Below are positions 34,501 to 49,500 of a DNA stretch of 64,000 bases, piece after piece. The notes under the pieces were generated by a model. The model did no database searches and had not been told where the DNA came from. It worked only from the letters and a program-made list of their open reading frames with translations. The stretch is from Cardiocondyla obscurior (lineage: Eukaryota > Arthropoda > Insecta > Hymenoptera > Formicidae), in NCBI RefSeq assembly GCF_019399895.1, contig NC_091871.1, positions 2,323,001 through 2,387,000 on the forward strand. Direction: 5' to 3'. The translations under genes were made by a program, and so were the position numbers. Numbering within the stretch: the first letter of the stretch is position 1; each line of letters opens with the position of its first letter.

Positions 34501-37500
34501 TCTTCCCCCTGTACCTACCTTCTCGCGTTCCGTCTCGCATCGTAATTACGTTCTCTCGGAATTCGGTTTGAGCGGAGGCCGATAGTGTTGGCGAGCTGTT
34601 GTCGCGACTAACGAACGAATCAATCTCGTTTTCGAAAAGGAAAAGGTAGTCCGCGGATTCCGGTGAGCGACCCTCCCCGTTTGATTTAAGCGCAACGATG
34701 AATTCCGCCACGAGGCTCGTCACATACGGTTTGTTAGAGGTCTGCAATTTGCGATTCTGAAAATTGAAAAATGCGTCTCCCGCAGCGGAACGGCGCGGGG
34801 AGGGGGGGGTTTGATAACGCGCACATCTGGCCGCGTGCTCCCGCGGTTATCGCACCGTCTCGCCCTTCGCTTCCCCCCCGTCTTTTTCGCCCGCGGCCCC
34901 TCGTCATCGTTATCTGCCAGCCCGATTATCGAGAGTATCGACTATGGTCGTACCGGTTCCGATGGCGATTTGAAACGTGCCCTGAGCTCTTGGAAGCTAC
35001 GTGTAGGAGAGGAGATTCCGCGTTCGCGCGTACGAGCGAGAGCGCGGACGAGAACTGAAAGAAGCAGCGCGTTGCCTCGCTCGCTCTCGGGCGGTCCAGC
35101 CTTCTCAAGGGCGAAACCAGTGGCCGCGAGGCTCACCTCGCTGCCTCCGCCGCTGCTGTCGGAGTCCGCGCGTCATATCGGCCCCGTAGTCTGGCATTGG
35201 TCTGGTCGTCGCACGCGCTGCGTGCGAACCCAAGCTCGGTGATGCTGAGTCAGTCAGGTGCATCGTCGCGGCGCCTCGCGCACCATTTCGCGTCGACGGG
35301 TGACGGAGCGGTCGTTCAGACCTCGGGGAAAAAGAGGGAAAAGGAGCGCGAGACCCTGCTCGGGAGAGAAAAGAACCAAGCGCAAAGCTCGGCGCGGGGA
35401 AGAAAACGGCAGTCGGGAAATAGAGAAAAAAAAAAAATGTATCTTCGTTTGTTCATTCGTTCATTCATCCGCTCGTTCGTTTATTCGTCCGTTCGTTTGT
35501 TCGTTCATTCGCTCGTTGGTCGTCGTCCACTCGTCGTTCTCCGATGACGAGGGCACGGTCGATATGGCAACGCCGCGCCCCACCAGCTCTTTACGCATAC
35601 CGGCGCCGGCATGGCCGCTCGAGCGACGTGCTAGAGCTGGCAATGTTGCATCCCGATGCCATCGCGGGGGAGAGGACCATGCCAGAACCTCTCGCCGAAC
35701 AGCGAGGAAAGCGACCTCATGCCCTGCACACATGTGCGCACAGCCGGGGACACGGTGCGAGGGAAAGGGACGGAGCAGGAGACGGCGGTTGGTTGCACTC
35801 GTCTGTCCCACGCACGCGCCCCGCGCCGAAATTACCGATGCACTTGCCCTCGCTCGCGGGATTCCTACTCTTCTCGCGGAATAAAAAAAAAAAAAAAAAA
35901 AAAACCCTGTCCACCTCTGCCGCTTAATGCCGCCGTTGCTTCAAGTGGACGGCGCCGACGTGCCGTCTCTCTCCTCGTGTAGACAAGATACTTCCTCCTC
36001 TTTTGAATTTATTTCAAGCAGACTCATGCAGACACTCCACGGAGGCGCGCGCTCGCTCGCTCGCGAGATACCTCTGCGCTTTTTACAATATATAAAATTC
36101 ATAATTTACGTGTATTTACGCTCGAAAATTTATTTAGATTGACAATTTCAGGGTCCAAAAATATACGGGACAATTTAGGTTCCCCGAAAACTCCGAAGTT
36201 TTTTTTTTCTTTTTTTTTTCTTTTTTAACGACGCCAAGTGCCGCTTCCTAATAAAGATAAGCCTGCTTCTTCGGACAGCGTTCCTTTGTCTGATACTTGG
36301 GAGCGTTCTCGTTGCCCAACTTGATCTTTCTCGGGCCCCCATATGCTCCGTGGCGCGTCTCCACCGTGCGTGGAGGGTCGTGTGATTCGTCGGCTTGGCA
36401 ACCGTATTTCTTTTCGCTCGCCTGTTAATCGTAGGTAACGACACCTACTAACACCTTGACGAGCACGGCGCGCGTGAGGCCGTGCGGTCGAGGCACCGGA
36501 GCTCTCGCAGAGAAGGGAGAGAACGCGCGCAGCGTGAGAAAAGAGCGAGAGAGAGTCGGTTGATGGAGGGTGCGAGAGGGCGAGAGAGGAAAGTCTAAGG
36601 AGAGGCGTGTGCAACGTTGCCGTTACTCCACTTCGGTAATATTCGGTTCGATTCGGGTTAGTTTCCGAGAGCGTGCGTTCCTCGCGCGGAGGCGCCGGGC
36701 ACCGGCAACATCGCTATCTCCCGCCGTCGAGATAAATAGGAGATGGCCTGCCTTACGGTTGTAAGACACGCACACACCGTTAGCCGAGGAAGGAGCGAGA
36801 CGGATGATAGGACTGGCCGAAGAAATCGTACCGCCCGGAGCGGATCGTCGTCGGAGCGATCGTTCCTCTTGCTCGCCAAGACCCAGGCTGCCGCTTTGAA
36901 TACAGGTGGCCCCTCGATACGCGAATGCCTCTCGCCTTAATCAGCGCGATTCTTTTTACAAGCTCAAAAAAAAAAAAAAAAAAGAAGAGAGAGGTAAATA
37001 GAAATTTTTATCACAAGTGTGAAATTTTCATGTTAGAGTGCCAACTTAATTAACACGGTTAAATGGTTCGCGCTTCTAAACGACTTTCGAATGCGTCACG
37101 AAAGTATCTTGTATGCGTGTCCTTATAACAGCTAAAAAAAAAAAAAAAAATGAAAAAGATCGTCGGAATCACCCGGTACTTTTAAAACGCAAACTATGGT
37201 GATTGCCGTAACTGGCGCGTTTCGCTGACTGAGCTAACACAGGTCGTCTCGTACTTATCGGTGTCCCTTGCGAATCCGTTTCCGCGACGCGCGAAACGCG
37301 AAGAAAATCATACCATTTTTCCCTTCCGCCGTGAGAAAAGGGTCGCGGCATTCGTGACTTTTTACCGTCTCCCTTTCGACCCGCCCGCAGTCTCCGCTGC
37401 ACCGCCGCCGTCTCGCCGCATGACCGTGTTTGGCGCGTTTTTACCTCTTGCGGCCACGCAGGGGAACAGCCCGGCGGTTTGCTTTTACGCTTGCCGATAA

Positions 37501-40500
37501 AAGTACGGCCGTTGCGCCAACCGTGAAGCAACCTTGGTTAACCGATTCTAACGATCGACATCTCTCTTCCTCTTCTTTTTTTTTTCTCCCGATTTTTCGC
37601 CCTCACCTCGTGTTCGTATACCTCGTCAACGAAGCAGCTTACTATTGTTTGCTTTCGCATTTTGTTTACCTTTAATTATTGCGCATTTTTCATTTCCAAC
37701 GATACGTTAAAAAAAAACAAAAAAAAAATTTGGGGGTGGAACTAGCGTTTGCAAGTTCAACGTTTATTCTGCGAGAGTTCGATATCGTACGTTTGCAGTA
37801 AAAATTCGTTAACGACCCGTAATATCTGGTTGAGGTTGACAAGGTACATTGTTAACGAGCACCTCGTCATCTCTTCATCGACTGGCAACTAATCCCTCCA
37901 GCAAAAGAAGATGCGTTTTATTAATTAATTTATTTCCTTTTTTTTTTTCTTTGTTTTTTTTCTCAAAGTGGCTCGTGTATGCGCGCTGTAGAATACGTTT
38001 GCTGCAACAGAACCCCCGTGGTAGAGTTATTGGCTTTTCTTCTCGCGGGGCAAGTCCGTTTTTCGTCCGTGCAACTCGACGTTTCTTTGTGGTTTCCTAT
38101 TACGATTCACCACGCTCAGATCGCGTGAATTAATTAGGAATTCCGATAATTCCCATCGACGAGGCACCTAAAACTCGCGTAGCGATCCTCTCTCGATCCC
38201 TCCTCCGCCCTCCTCCTTCACTCTTCGTGCCGTTCGCCGCCTCCGTCGCGTAAAAGACATTGGTATTAATGGCCTTGGCCGACGGTACCAGTTGGTAAGC
38301 CATCACTCGGGCACGAGCTGCAGCACTTGGAGGTCACTGCACCTTTCCTCTTTGCTCTCCGTACATCGCGGGCCATCTCTCCCAGCCGTTTACGACGCGT
38401 GCATATTTCGCGGAACTCTTTCTCCCGTAAGCTTTAGAAACTTGTCGCGCGAGTAAATTTTTTTTTTTTTTTTTTTTAACACAAGTCCAAGTAGTGGAAC
38501 AACATCGCGTCATCTTTCTCGATTCTAATCGTCGTACCTCTAATCTTGTACGTTTTGAATTTTTGTCAAAAATTTCTGCTTGCAGAGGTGTATCTTTATA
38601 AAGTTAAATAATTTTTTTTTTCCTTCTTTTTTTGCGAATTTTTTACGCGTTCTGAAGATGATTTTAATAGACGGACCGTGCGCAACGAGCTCCGTAATAA
38701 TTCAAGCCCGGCAACGGCGATAACTCGCTCATGTTACAGCTCTCGTAGATTAGTTTACGTTACGCAACGTAAGCCACGAAGCCCGGGACGGAAAAAGAGT
38801 GTGCACCCATTGTGTTTTGCGCGACAGCCGTGTACAGGTCGGCAGCATAACAACGTGGCACCCGCATGTTCTCGCAGATGTAGCCGACCAAGCCTGGCGA
38901 CGCGAATCGTTTACTTAAATATCCGAGAGATGCGACTCGCCCGGCCATTTTGGTCGTAAACGTCAACGGTAATATTAACGGTGGCACGACATATCTCTTC
39001 AAAGCTACCAAGAGACGTCCTGACACTTCGGGAAATCAAGATGTTAAGCGTTAATTGCGTACCGGGCGTACGTTTAATTTGATACATTAGCTTCTTTAGG
39101 AATATCATTTAAAATTTCGACATTTAATAATTTTAATATAGAGAAATATTTTAGTCTCGAAATTTGTGTCACGTTGCATTTAACTGTACATTAAAGTATA
39201 TTCTTATATAAATATTTTATTTTATCTTTTTTTTCTTAAGTAGAATTTTTTTTAATTTAATAATTTTTAATTCAATAAATAAGCTGTATTATTTATTGTT
39301 GTTTGAACATTTACAACTGTAAAATATTTAAAGATTATGTCACCGATAAGATTACTGTTGACGCCCGTGTGTTAATCTTTGTGCCCGTACTTTCTCTTCG
39401 GTGAGATTTCGTTTATCGCTCAGAGAGGATGGCTTTCGTTCGGCGAAGAAAGATGCTTTATTTACCGAAGAACGATGCGTCAGGAAGGGTTTAATGCACG
39501 GCGAGAGGCGACGGCGACTTATAAGTAGCCCCGGAGAGATCCGGGCGTCGACTGGAAGCCGCGCGCGTTAAACCTAACGTCCGGTTACGTTACGTAGCGC
39601 CGTGCACAAAGAGAGAAAGAAAAAAGGAGCGAGAGGCGCGCGACAATAAACCCGGGAACTTTATTAGCCATCGTCAGAGTGGACATTTTTATGACGGGCG
39701 CGGCGATAATTGCGTGACGTAAATAAAAACCAGCCCCCGTACGATTCCACTTTACATCGGCTTTTTAACGCCCCGTCGAGTTCCGTCGGACCTATCGATC
39801 CCGCGCGCTTTCGGCCTCGGAAAATCCAAATCGGGCCGCGTCTGGCTCGAAATGCCTATTTTCCTTCCCGCTTACGCGATTACGCGACGTGTCTCGTGGT
39901 CTATCCGCGAACCCGATTCACGCGTGTTTCCGATGCCGCTCTGGTTTCGGTGCACCCAGCCGCGTCACTCGGCGCTAATTATAATTAACCGAACTCTTCC
40001 GTTCCGCGACGGCTGCGGGTCTCGCGGCGAGGACAAGAAAAAGAGGACACGCTGCGGATCTTGAAAATTTTAAGACACCCTCGATTCCCGGAAGAGAGGA
40101 CCCTTTTCTCGAGACGCCGTCGAGTTTGCCGTGGCTAATGATACGTTGCGTTTCGCACCGCGCGTTTCCCATCCGGCGGCGTCCTTTACGTCGCCGTTCG
40201 CACGTAACGCGCCGCTGATACGCCATTTAGCGATATAATGCGGACGCCTGATATAACGCGCACTGAATTCCTTCGGCGCGGCGGCCGTCTTGTTCGAACT
40301 TGTCATTAACAAAGGAGAACCAACGCGAATAATTGAGGCAATAAAGAATGGCCTGATCGCATCAACAAGATGATGATCTGCGAACGTCTCCGGATTTGAA
40401 CGTTTGCGAACGTTATTATTTTTTTTTTTTTTTCTCACGGAGAACGATTTGACGGAGAAGGCCCCTTATTTCCGAAGACATAAAATTTTATTATAATGCG

Positions 40501-43500
40501 TCGTAGTTCAAAGTTTACTAACGCCAAAGAATATAGGTAGACTATCCATTTGTAATAAATATAGCTCGAGTGGCTGAAATACAATGTAATGAATGCAACC
40601 TGAATTCCGATTGCAGGGAATTAGAGACAAAAAAAAAAAAAAAAATTATGCATGACACGAAACGTAATAATTCTGGACTGAATCGAGTAATTCCATGGCT
40701 GATATTGCGAGACCGAATCGTAGTTATGTGCAGCGACATAAGCGATGTAATTCCGTTCGGGTTTTGTACGTGCGGTCGCTTTCCCAAGAGTCGCCGCGTT
40801 ATAACGTTCGCGTGCCCGAAGATAATACGTATTGTGACTAAAATCACAGAGTGGCGTGGCAGAATGCGACGCGAACGGTTGGGTGAAGGTATACGTGACG
40901 CTGTAGACAGGCAACGCGTGAAAAAAAAAAAAAAAAAGGAGAGAGAAAAAAAAATGCCAGGATGCTTTTGAGATGCGCTCAGATGTGTTAATCGCGCACG
41001 CGATTTACATTCACGGTGGTTATTTTCACCGCGTACTCTCCGTGAATCGCGCTTACATATGCACCGTGGATAAGTAAAGATTGCAGTTTTCCCTGAACGA
41101 TCGAAACCGCGAACAGCACGTGTAATCTTTATCGCGACCGCGCTAGAATTCTAATTGAGAGGTGACGCATCAATGCGGTACCGGCGAAAATATCACGAGG
41201 CGAAACACGTAAAGCCTATCGGTTTGTCGCCTACCGCGGAAACGTTCTCCTTACTATAGAGAGTGTGGGCGGCGACCACGTGTGTGTCGGCCTCGACGTT
41301 AGAAAATGACGAAACCGGTCAAATAAATATGCAAAGACGCGTATTGGCAATCACGGCGAGATCGAATCGTTCCGCGAAATCAGCCGCCTAGCGCGGCCGC
41401 CGGATGAATGTCTAAGTCGCGATTTATTCCTCGTGTACTTTCCTTTCCGCGCGCTATAAATTGTGGGAGCGTGCTAATTTCCCCGCAGCCTTTGTACGCA
41501 AAGAACCTGGCCCGGCTTGAGATCGAGCAAAAATCTCGGCCGGTCGACGGATATTTTGCATGAAAAATTTTCACATTTTATGTAAAATATTGGAATTCGC
41601 GGCTAACGGCCTTTCCTCGCTTTACGTATTCTCGTGTATCCTTCAGCGATCCCCCTGCTTCTCTCAGCGCCTGGTAGTCGCGCGCTTTCACGCGTGACGC
41701 TTAATGATCCAATATAAGAATTTTGCCTAAAGCGCCCAAGTACGTTCTCTCTGTTATATTCCCTTTTTCCGTGCACCGCGCTGCTCCGTGTCACTCGTCC
41801 CAACGCTGCACCCGGCCGTGAGCGCGGGCGTAAAATTCGCGCATTAAAAAGAAATCTGGCCGGGTGTTGTATTTTTGCTCGAGGCCACCGGATGACTCAA
41901 AGTAAATTCAAGTACGACGGTACGACGCCGACGCGGCGGGTACGTTCGGATAAAAACAGTTTGCTGAATACCGCGCTTCTAATCGCGTCGTAAAAAAAAA
42001 AAGTGCGCCGCGATATACTCCTCGACCCTCCCACCCCTCCTCCTCGAGTCTTAACAGCTATCTCTCGTTTACGTAACTCGTGCGTACTACGTCGGCGAAA
42101 CGAGGTTGAAGCTCGCCGGCGACGTGCATTCGCAGCATCGATAACGGAGCGAATTCGGCGATCAGCCGTGCAGTCATTAAACCGCGGGCTCTCGATCGAA
42201 GGTTTAAATGATCGCGATCGTACGCGATAGCACGCGAGCGGCGTTACCGCCGGCTTGAATTTATGTGGGGACATTCGCGATATTACGATATACATCAACG
42301 CGCGCGATAAAAGATTGCCTGTTTTATGGCCAGATCGATACTCGGGGGGGAGGGCTCTGACGACCCTGTCGTATGTCGCACGACACCAACAACGAGACGT
42401 TTTATCGCATCGCTGATACCGAGTCAACGTTTCCCAACGCAGAAATATCGTCGTTGAAGACACTTTTTTCGCATATAATTACGAATACGTCGCGCGATTT
42501 GTGATTGTAAAAGAGCTTTGTAGATTATCGTTCGCAAAATAGAATAGAGATAACTGTAATGTGTCCTCGAGTGTTTCGAATACGTACGTACGGGAGAATT
42601 TCAGCGACGGTTGAGAATACAAGCTTTTCAATATGCTGTACGAAATAGGCTGGGGTGAGCTCGACTCCTCTCGCCGAACGATGAACGCACGGCTGCATCG
42701 TTCATCATCCGCACTTCTGAAGGATGCACGCGGGCCATAAGACGTATTTCAGGCATAAACCTGCCTAGTGCGCAAGCACGTCGGTACAATGGAGGCTCTT
42801 TGTCGGAGCAAATCCGTCGCTCTTCAGCAGAAACTAAATCCCAGGAGACTCCCTCTTTCGCATCTTGCTGTGGCGTACGTAATACCCCCTTCGCCTCGCG
42901 GAAACGCAATATTTCGCAAAAGAGGAAAATGCGTTTTCTCTCGTTGTTAATTTGCCACGAATCGCGTACAGGATATCGCGCGTGTTTTGGTATTCTAACT
43001 AAGCCAGGCGTCGACGACTTCCGGAATCCCCGGCGTGCTCGTGAATACGAACCACCCGCATCGGCGAGAATGGCACTTCCAGGAGAATTTCGTTGCCGTC
43101 GTTCGCGACCACGTGCGCCGCGCGGACTTGAGACCTTCGCTTGTGCTTTCCCGGCGCTTCTCCGGCCGGCGCGGGACCTGACTTTCCCGACGCGCTTCCG
43201 TACGCGCGAGGAACCAAACGCTCTCGTGTTTCCTCGCGAGTGCTCGGGCTCACGGCCAGGCGGACACGCGCCGCGCTCTCTCGCCCGCCTCCTCCCTCTG
43301 TCAGCACACCCCCTCGCTGCCTCCCGTCCTCGACCCTCGGCTCTTCTCCCCCCGCCGTCCGTCGTGCGCTCACGCCGCACGTGAGTACGCACGCGAAGAC
43401 TTCTTCGTCCGTTCCCCGCGCGTTCATTCACAGTTCACAGTCAGTCAGTCACCAGCACACCTCCACCGATCAGCTGATCCTGCCACCACCGCCGCCGCCG

Positions 43501-43526
43501 CCGCCGCCGCCACCGCCACCGACGAT

Positions 43527-43557
<31 letters not shown>

Positions 43558-46500
43558 TCGGTAGCGGCAGTAGACTGCGCGTCGCCAACCCCTCCGCCCT
43601 CCTTCCCTTCTAGATTTTGCGCCCCCCTTTCCCCTCCTCCCACACTATCCTACTACTACCACCTCCTCTTCCTCCTACTGCTGCTGCTGCTGCTGCTGTT
43701 ACTACCGCTGCTACTACTGCTACTACCGCTCTGCTGTCCCCTCGAACCCCCCCTCCGCATCCTGGTGTGGACGATCAGCTGACTGGAAACTGTCAGTCGC
43801 CGCCAGCCGTGGGCCCGCGAACCCACGTGACAACACGCTGCGACTCTTCCGCTGCGAGCTAGCACCGGCCTCGCTCCTCGTTTCCGCAGGGCGCAGCAGC
43901 CGTCGAAGACCGGATGACGGGTCGCGTCGATTTCGCGGATATCTCGCTTCGAAGAGCCGCATTCTTCGCGCGCCGAGCGACGCTCGTTTCGCGGCACCTT
44001 TACGAGATCGTTACGGCACCATCCAGATAAGCCAGCGTTCTCCTCTTAAATCAGCCAGGTGGAATCCCACGGGATCGCCGTTACTGCGATTCACGCGGAG
44101 CTTTCGGGAGTGAACCCCTCCGGAACGCGCAATCGCCCCGCGAAATTTACGTTCTTTATAAAACGTTAGCGAAAGGAGCTTCGTAAATCTCGTTAATAAA
44201 CGTGCATCCAGAATAAATGTAATTAACGATATCGCGCCTGGTCTCGTTGAAGCTGGAGAAATCCGTCCGCGTCGCCGGCGATAATCTGGTTTCGCGTAAT
44301 GAAACACTGCTATTGGAAAAGGATAAATTCTCGAGTTACGTGCTCGAGCTTCGTGATCCGGCCTTCTCGAGATGACAAGTGTAGCATTGCTAATTACATC
44401 TCGTTGACCTCTATTTCCTATTGATCTCGTTCTTCTGCGTTTCGATTAAATTGACGTAAAAAGTAAATAAGGACAAAGCAATACAGCCGCATTTTACTCG
44501 CGGATGTTGCTCGTTGAAAAATATTATTTTAATGAATTTTTTAACTGTATTTTTAATAAGATTAATTATGCGTATCGTTAACAGATGCTGATTTCTTTTG
44601 GTGTTAATTAAGCCAAAGGTATATTAATTTTTAAAATATTATATAATTGATAGAATTTTGCCCGTAAAAAAATCGTAGAATTCTTCACGTTCTAAACAGG
44701 TTAATTCCTTCGAGCATATTTTTTCTTTTATATATTTTTTTTTATATACATATAAAAACGCGACTTCCACAGGTTTGCGAACAAATATTAAGGTTTGAAG
44801 CGATGTCCGTGAATATAAAAATATTACTAATTTATGTATAGCGAAAAGATAGAGCTGGAGACGTGCTTAATTGGCGTCTCGAAACTTTTTTTTTCACGCT
44901 TAATAGCCGGAATTCTTTTCGAAACAAATCAAGAATTAGCATTACCAAGGTGGAGATGACCTTTTGAAATTCTCCGAGTTCCAAGAGATACGGTTTTGAC
45001 AATAGATTGATTAATACCGTCATCGCTTAAGAAAACGCCCGTCTGGAATTCTAATGACCCTCGTCTTACAATCGCGGCGGCTCGTATCGCGTCGTGTTTA
45101 TGCGTAAGATATCGCCGTGCGCGTTTACGTGCGTGAAGCACAATGAGCGGCGAGGTGAGTCACATATAAATTCTGTTGCCGAGCGAGAGAGGATCTCCTT
45201 ACGCAAGAGGGTGAGGGTATCGGAATTAATTTCTTCCCCGGTGATCCAGCGCGACGATGAATTGCCCGAGCAACTCGAAGCGACGGGACGCCCCGGGAGT
45301 TTCCCGCGGGAAGCAGCTCGACGTGAACTTAATCTTGCCCGGGACTAGGTCGATTTCGCGGATTAAGTTCCCCGCAAGATTAACAGTAAACGAGGGGAAA
45401 AGAAAATGCGAAAGTTGAAGTTAGGTGAAAGCAAGCAGGCGGTTGCAGCTGGCGGAGCGTTTATTCGCGCGACCGCGAGATTCTTCGACTTCGGCTTTCT
45501 CGCTCGAGGGTGATCTAGAAGTGATCGAAGGGATCGACGAGACCCGGCGGTTAAGTTTCCCTTTCGTGTCGCGGACTCCGCTGGGAGGTGCGCGCTAGAA
45601 GAAGAAGAAGAAGAAGAAGAAGCGGAAGACGCGGGAGAGAGTCATAGGCGCGGCGCGTGTTGCGGCAGCGTGTGTTCGACGAGAGGGAGTGGAAGAAGAG
45701 AGCGCGAGCGAGCCACGAGAGCGACGGGCTGGCGGGGCGAGGGGGAGAGAGCGGGCGTGCAAAAGAGAGAGAGAGGGACCACGTCCTACCCCAACGACCA
45801 CGTGGTGGCCGAAGACACTTTCATCATGCAGTGTACTTCGATACCCGGCCGAACCACGTGGATACGTCGTTCGACGCTCCCGAGGAACAGGGTCCCGCGC
45901 TTCGCCGCGCATGCGTTGCGTCACGGCCGCGCCGTGCCATGCCGTTCGCATTGCTGCATCAAGGTCGAGCAAAGTCGCGCGATTACGAACCTCGTGGCCA
46001 CGGCGAGATGGTCCCGACCTAATCGCGGCGCCCACTCGGTAGATCGAACTTAGGCGGGAAAGGACGCGCCGGCTCCGACCGCGCGGCATCTGCCTACGCC
46101 TTCTACCTTCCCGACGCGCAACCTCGACATCTCTCTGACCGCGGGATCGCTCCGGGATCGCGATCAACGGGGGCGCGTTCCTTCGTTTCCTCCGCTTCGC
46201 GCAGCTGACGCGGTCGCGGCAGGGAAATCGATTCCTTTTCGGATTTTAGTATTAAACAAGGAGCTCTGGAGCACGCTTCGTACAATTCTTTGCGCCTGGA
46301 AAAACAAGCTGAAAAGATTCTTATCTGGATATTCCGCGGAAGACGTGTTCATAGATACCTAATGATTTATGACTCGTGGGTTAATTTTAATTTTTTTTTT
46401 TTTCCGAGTTGATATCAGAAAGTACTTGCGCTTAAGTTGCGCGAGCACGCTAGTCACGATTGATGCGTCTTATTGTTCTTGTGCCCTAGTTGACATCGTA

Positions 46501-49500
46501 AATTGGTGTAACGTGCGCTTTCTGAATCCCCCCCGTGTATTCTTGCCGCGTGCGGTCGTGGAGAACACAGATGCCCGACATCCCGACGCTTCCTTTCATC
46601 TCGTAAAGTTTCACGAGCTCGGCAGCGGAGTTTCCCCCCCGTATTATTGACATATTTCATCCGCATTCTTAAAATACGCGCGGGTCGCGTGTCCTGTCTC
46701 TCATTAACTATTATTACTCGGTTACCGAGCAACGCGTACGGCGGACGCGCTTGCGGTCGTCCACAGCGCGGCGCCACGTTCCCGATTCATCGACGAGCGT
46801 CGCGACGGCGACGGCGGGACCAGAATAGAGCGAAGACACGGGCGCCGATCCAGGGAGCACTGACCCAGTATGTTCGGCCGCCGCTGATTTTACGAACCAC
46901 GAGGCTCCCGCGCCGCCCCCAGCCGCTTTCCGCCTTCTCCTCCTCTTCCGTTGCCGCTTATAGAGCGCACTTTGAGGGCGCAGGACTGCCGCCGACGACT
47001 CTACATCGCGCGGCCACGTGTCGCATCCGCAGAACCACGTGCCCGAGTCCGCGCGCGCGGAAATCGCTTCCGGATTTGCCCGCCCTCGGAATAGCCCTTC
47101 GCTTTTACCCCGGCAACCGTTTTTCCTCGCTCTGGGAAACGTTCGCTTACTTCCGACGCTTTTCTTCGAAAGTATTCTGGGTTAATTTTTTTTTTTTTTT
47201 TTTTTAATTATCTTTTTTTTTTTTATTGCCTTTGGTTGATACTCAGTAATGATAAGTGACTGCTTCGCAGGTTATCTTCGACATATATTTTTATATCAAT
47301 TTATGCATTTACCACTATTTTTTTTTCATAGATTTATTTTTGTTGCGTTTGAAATAATCGAGATTGTCACAATTTATTAATCATAATACTTTTGCATATA
47401 TTTATATATATTTGAAACGCTGGGATTTTAAACCGTGCAAAGTTCTTATTTTTATGTCTTTTATTTCAATTTTCATTAACGAATGAACCATAAACTTTAT
47501 GATCGCGCAAAGTTTAATGTACGATAAAGAGGAAACAGCGAATTCCTTTCGCGCGCGTAATTCACGGAAATAAACGCGAACGCAGTGGACATTTATTTTC
47601 AACGCAAAATGTGAATCCTCCGATCTGCACACTTTGGCGAGTACATTTTTTTATGCCACGTGTCGTGAATGTTAATAACAAAAAAAATAAAATTTAAAAA
47701 ATAATGCTGCACTTGGGCGTTACCAGGAAGTGATTTAGAAAAATTCGTCGGAATTCAAATTTGAAAAAAAAAAAAAACGAATGCGTAATTAAAATTAGGG
47801 TCGCGATTTCCGGAGAAGTCCCGCGTGTTCGCGCATAGACTTCCTCTGTACGACACGTAATCTGGGAACTTTCGTTTATTTTTTCACTCGGCTGTGGAAA
47901 TTTATATCCCGCCACGTTAATGCTTTATCTCGCGTGCCTCTGTTACCAGGAATTCTCGAGGTATATTTAAGAGACAGGCGTGAATCTCTCGCGGAGAAAA
48001 AAAAAAAAAAAATTAGAACTTTTTTTTAATTGTTAAATAGACCGGCGGTAAAAACAAACGTGAATTTTTTTTATTTATTCCTAGCTTTAAAATATTTAAA
48101 TATTACGGACGGACCTTCAAAGTGCTATAAATACGTATTACACAAGCAGCTTTATCGAGCGCGATTAATTTTCACAAGCTGCAAATCGATTCGCGGGTAT
48201 TATTAATATTCCCACGTCTGCGAATAATATAATTCTAACATGTTCTTTTTATTCATTACAGGTCAATACTAGAAATGAGTGGGCTTCGTTATGTGAACAG
48301 TTTCACCTGCCCGGCGGTTGCATCAACAGCGGAGTCGGCCTTAAACAAATTTATCTTCGGTAAGTTCATGCCGTGCTACCAAGCATATTAATACATCTTT
48401 ACAAAGCGCACGTACTCCTGCGGAGAACCGGGTACCGGTCGACGATGCCGACTTTAGCCATCCGTAGTCTACTTTGTCCGAAACGTACATATATCGCAAA
48501 CGGGATGGATCAAGTGACGCAAATGTTTAGGACCGTTTCAACATATTTTTTTTCCCTGAACCGTCGACTTTTCTCAGTCAATCCGCGAGTGCGTGTGCAC
48601 TTGGAGAGGGTTGAAGGGGCGATCCGGTTAGGCTGACCAGACCTCGGCCGGCCGATGAGAGGATCTTTACCGGCATCGGCGCGACTTGTCGACGCGGCGC
48701 GCTGCGCCGTGCCGTTCGGCGCGTCACGTCGCGCTTGCTACAATGTTGCATTGCGTCTGGCAGTCCGCGAGCGTCTGCAAGAGGCAGGGAGCAGCGGCGT
48801 TTTGCCGCACGGCCAGCACCGCGCGTATCGGCATTGGTCCCTACGCCCCACCACCATTTTCCGTATCGCGTACTACGTGTACGTTCAGTTCATTCATGCC
48901 CCGGCCTCGCTGACGAGAGCCACCACGTGGTTCCTGAGTCGCTTCCTCTCCCTCTCACCCCCTCTCTCTCTTTCGCTCTCGCTCGCTCGCACGATTCCAT
49001 TCTCTCTCCCTCGAGAGAAGCGAGCCCTCCAATCTTGTTAGCGGCGCGCGTGGCTGACAACCGCGTGGACGCCGCCACCAAGTCTCCGACACCTTACCGG
49101 CGCACTTCGCCGTATTTATCATGTCCAAAATCGCGAGCGAGGAACAAGATCTTGGGCACGTAAGCCTCTCGCGTAAACCTGGAATTTCGTTACCGCTGCC
49201 AATCGGTCAGATGGACTTGGATCCTTTCGTTTTAGCTATCACACGTCTTTGTAGAGTCGTCGTTCGCAGAACTATCTCTGCAGAATAGTTTTTTGCCGAA
49301 GTTACTATCGCGTACAAACGGTAACACAATGCGATAGACGAGCGATAATTGTTAATCACGGTAAAATAACTCAGGTAGAAGAATTAAATACGTAAAATGC
49401 GGCGAAATAGTAGACAGTAGGATTCTGATTTGCACCGTACAGTGATAACCCCGCGCCGGAGCATGTTTGAACAAAATATTTTCTTTGAAAATTGTCAGAA

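Larger units (their letters stand above)
29823..48261 (+). other. ARID2 intron 2, 18.4 kb, with CpG-rich islands
   Basis: I find no exon I can support. The intron alternates AT-rich DNA with CpG-rich islands near 30.9-31.5, 34.8-35.9, 42.9-43.9, 45.6-46.2 and 46.7-47.1 kb. These produce long Arg/Pro/Ser frames on both strands (for example 42628-43431 minus and 43141-43782 plus) with no recognisable domain. Simple repeats include TTCG-type tetramers (35444-35519), CCG/GAC/CTG triplets (43482-43732) and GAA (45598-45622). Island placement suggests enhancers, alternative promoters or undetected non-coding genes. Confidence 0.55.

Noticed and set aside
38269..38300. ATG followed by a good splice donor (possible alternative ARID2 first exon)
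   Set aside because: The mini-exon would end in phase 2, whereas ARID2 exon 3 needs phase 0, so the joined frame is wrong.
42628..43782. Long overlapping open frames (267 codons minus, 213 codons plus)
   Set aside because: Composition is explained by high GC and triplet repeats; poly-Pro, poly-Thr and poly-Leu come from repeat tracts read in frame.
45595..46167. 190-codon minus-strand frame in a CpG island
   Set aside because: Arg/Ser-rich, ends in poly-Phe derived from the GAA repeat, and overlaps three plus-strand frames.
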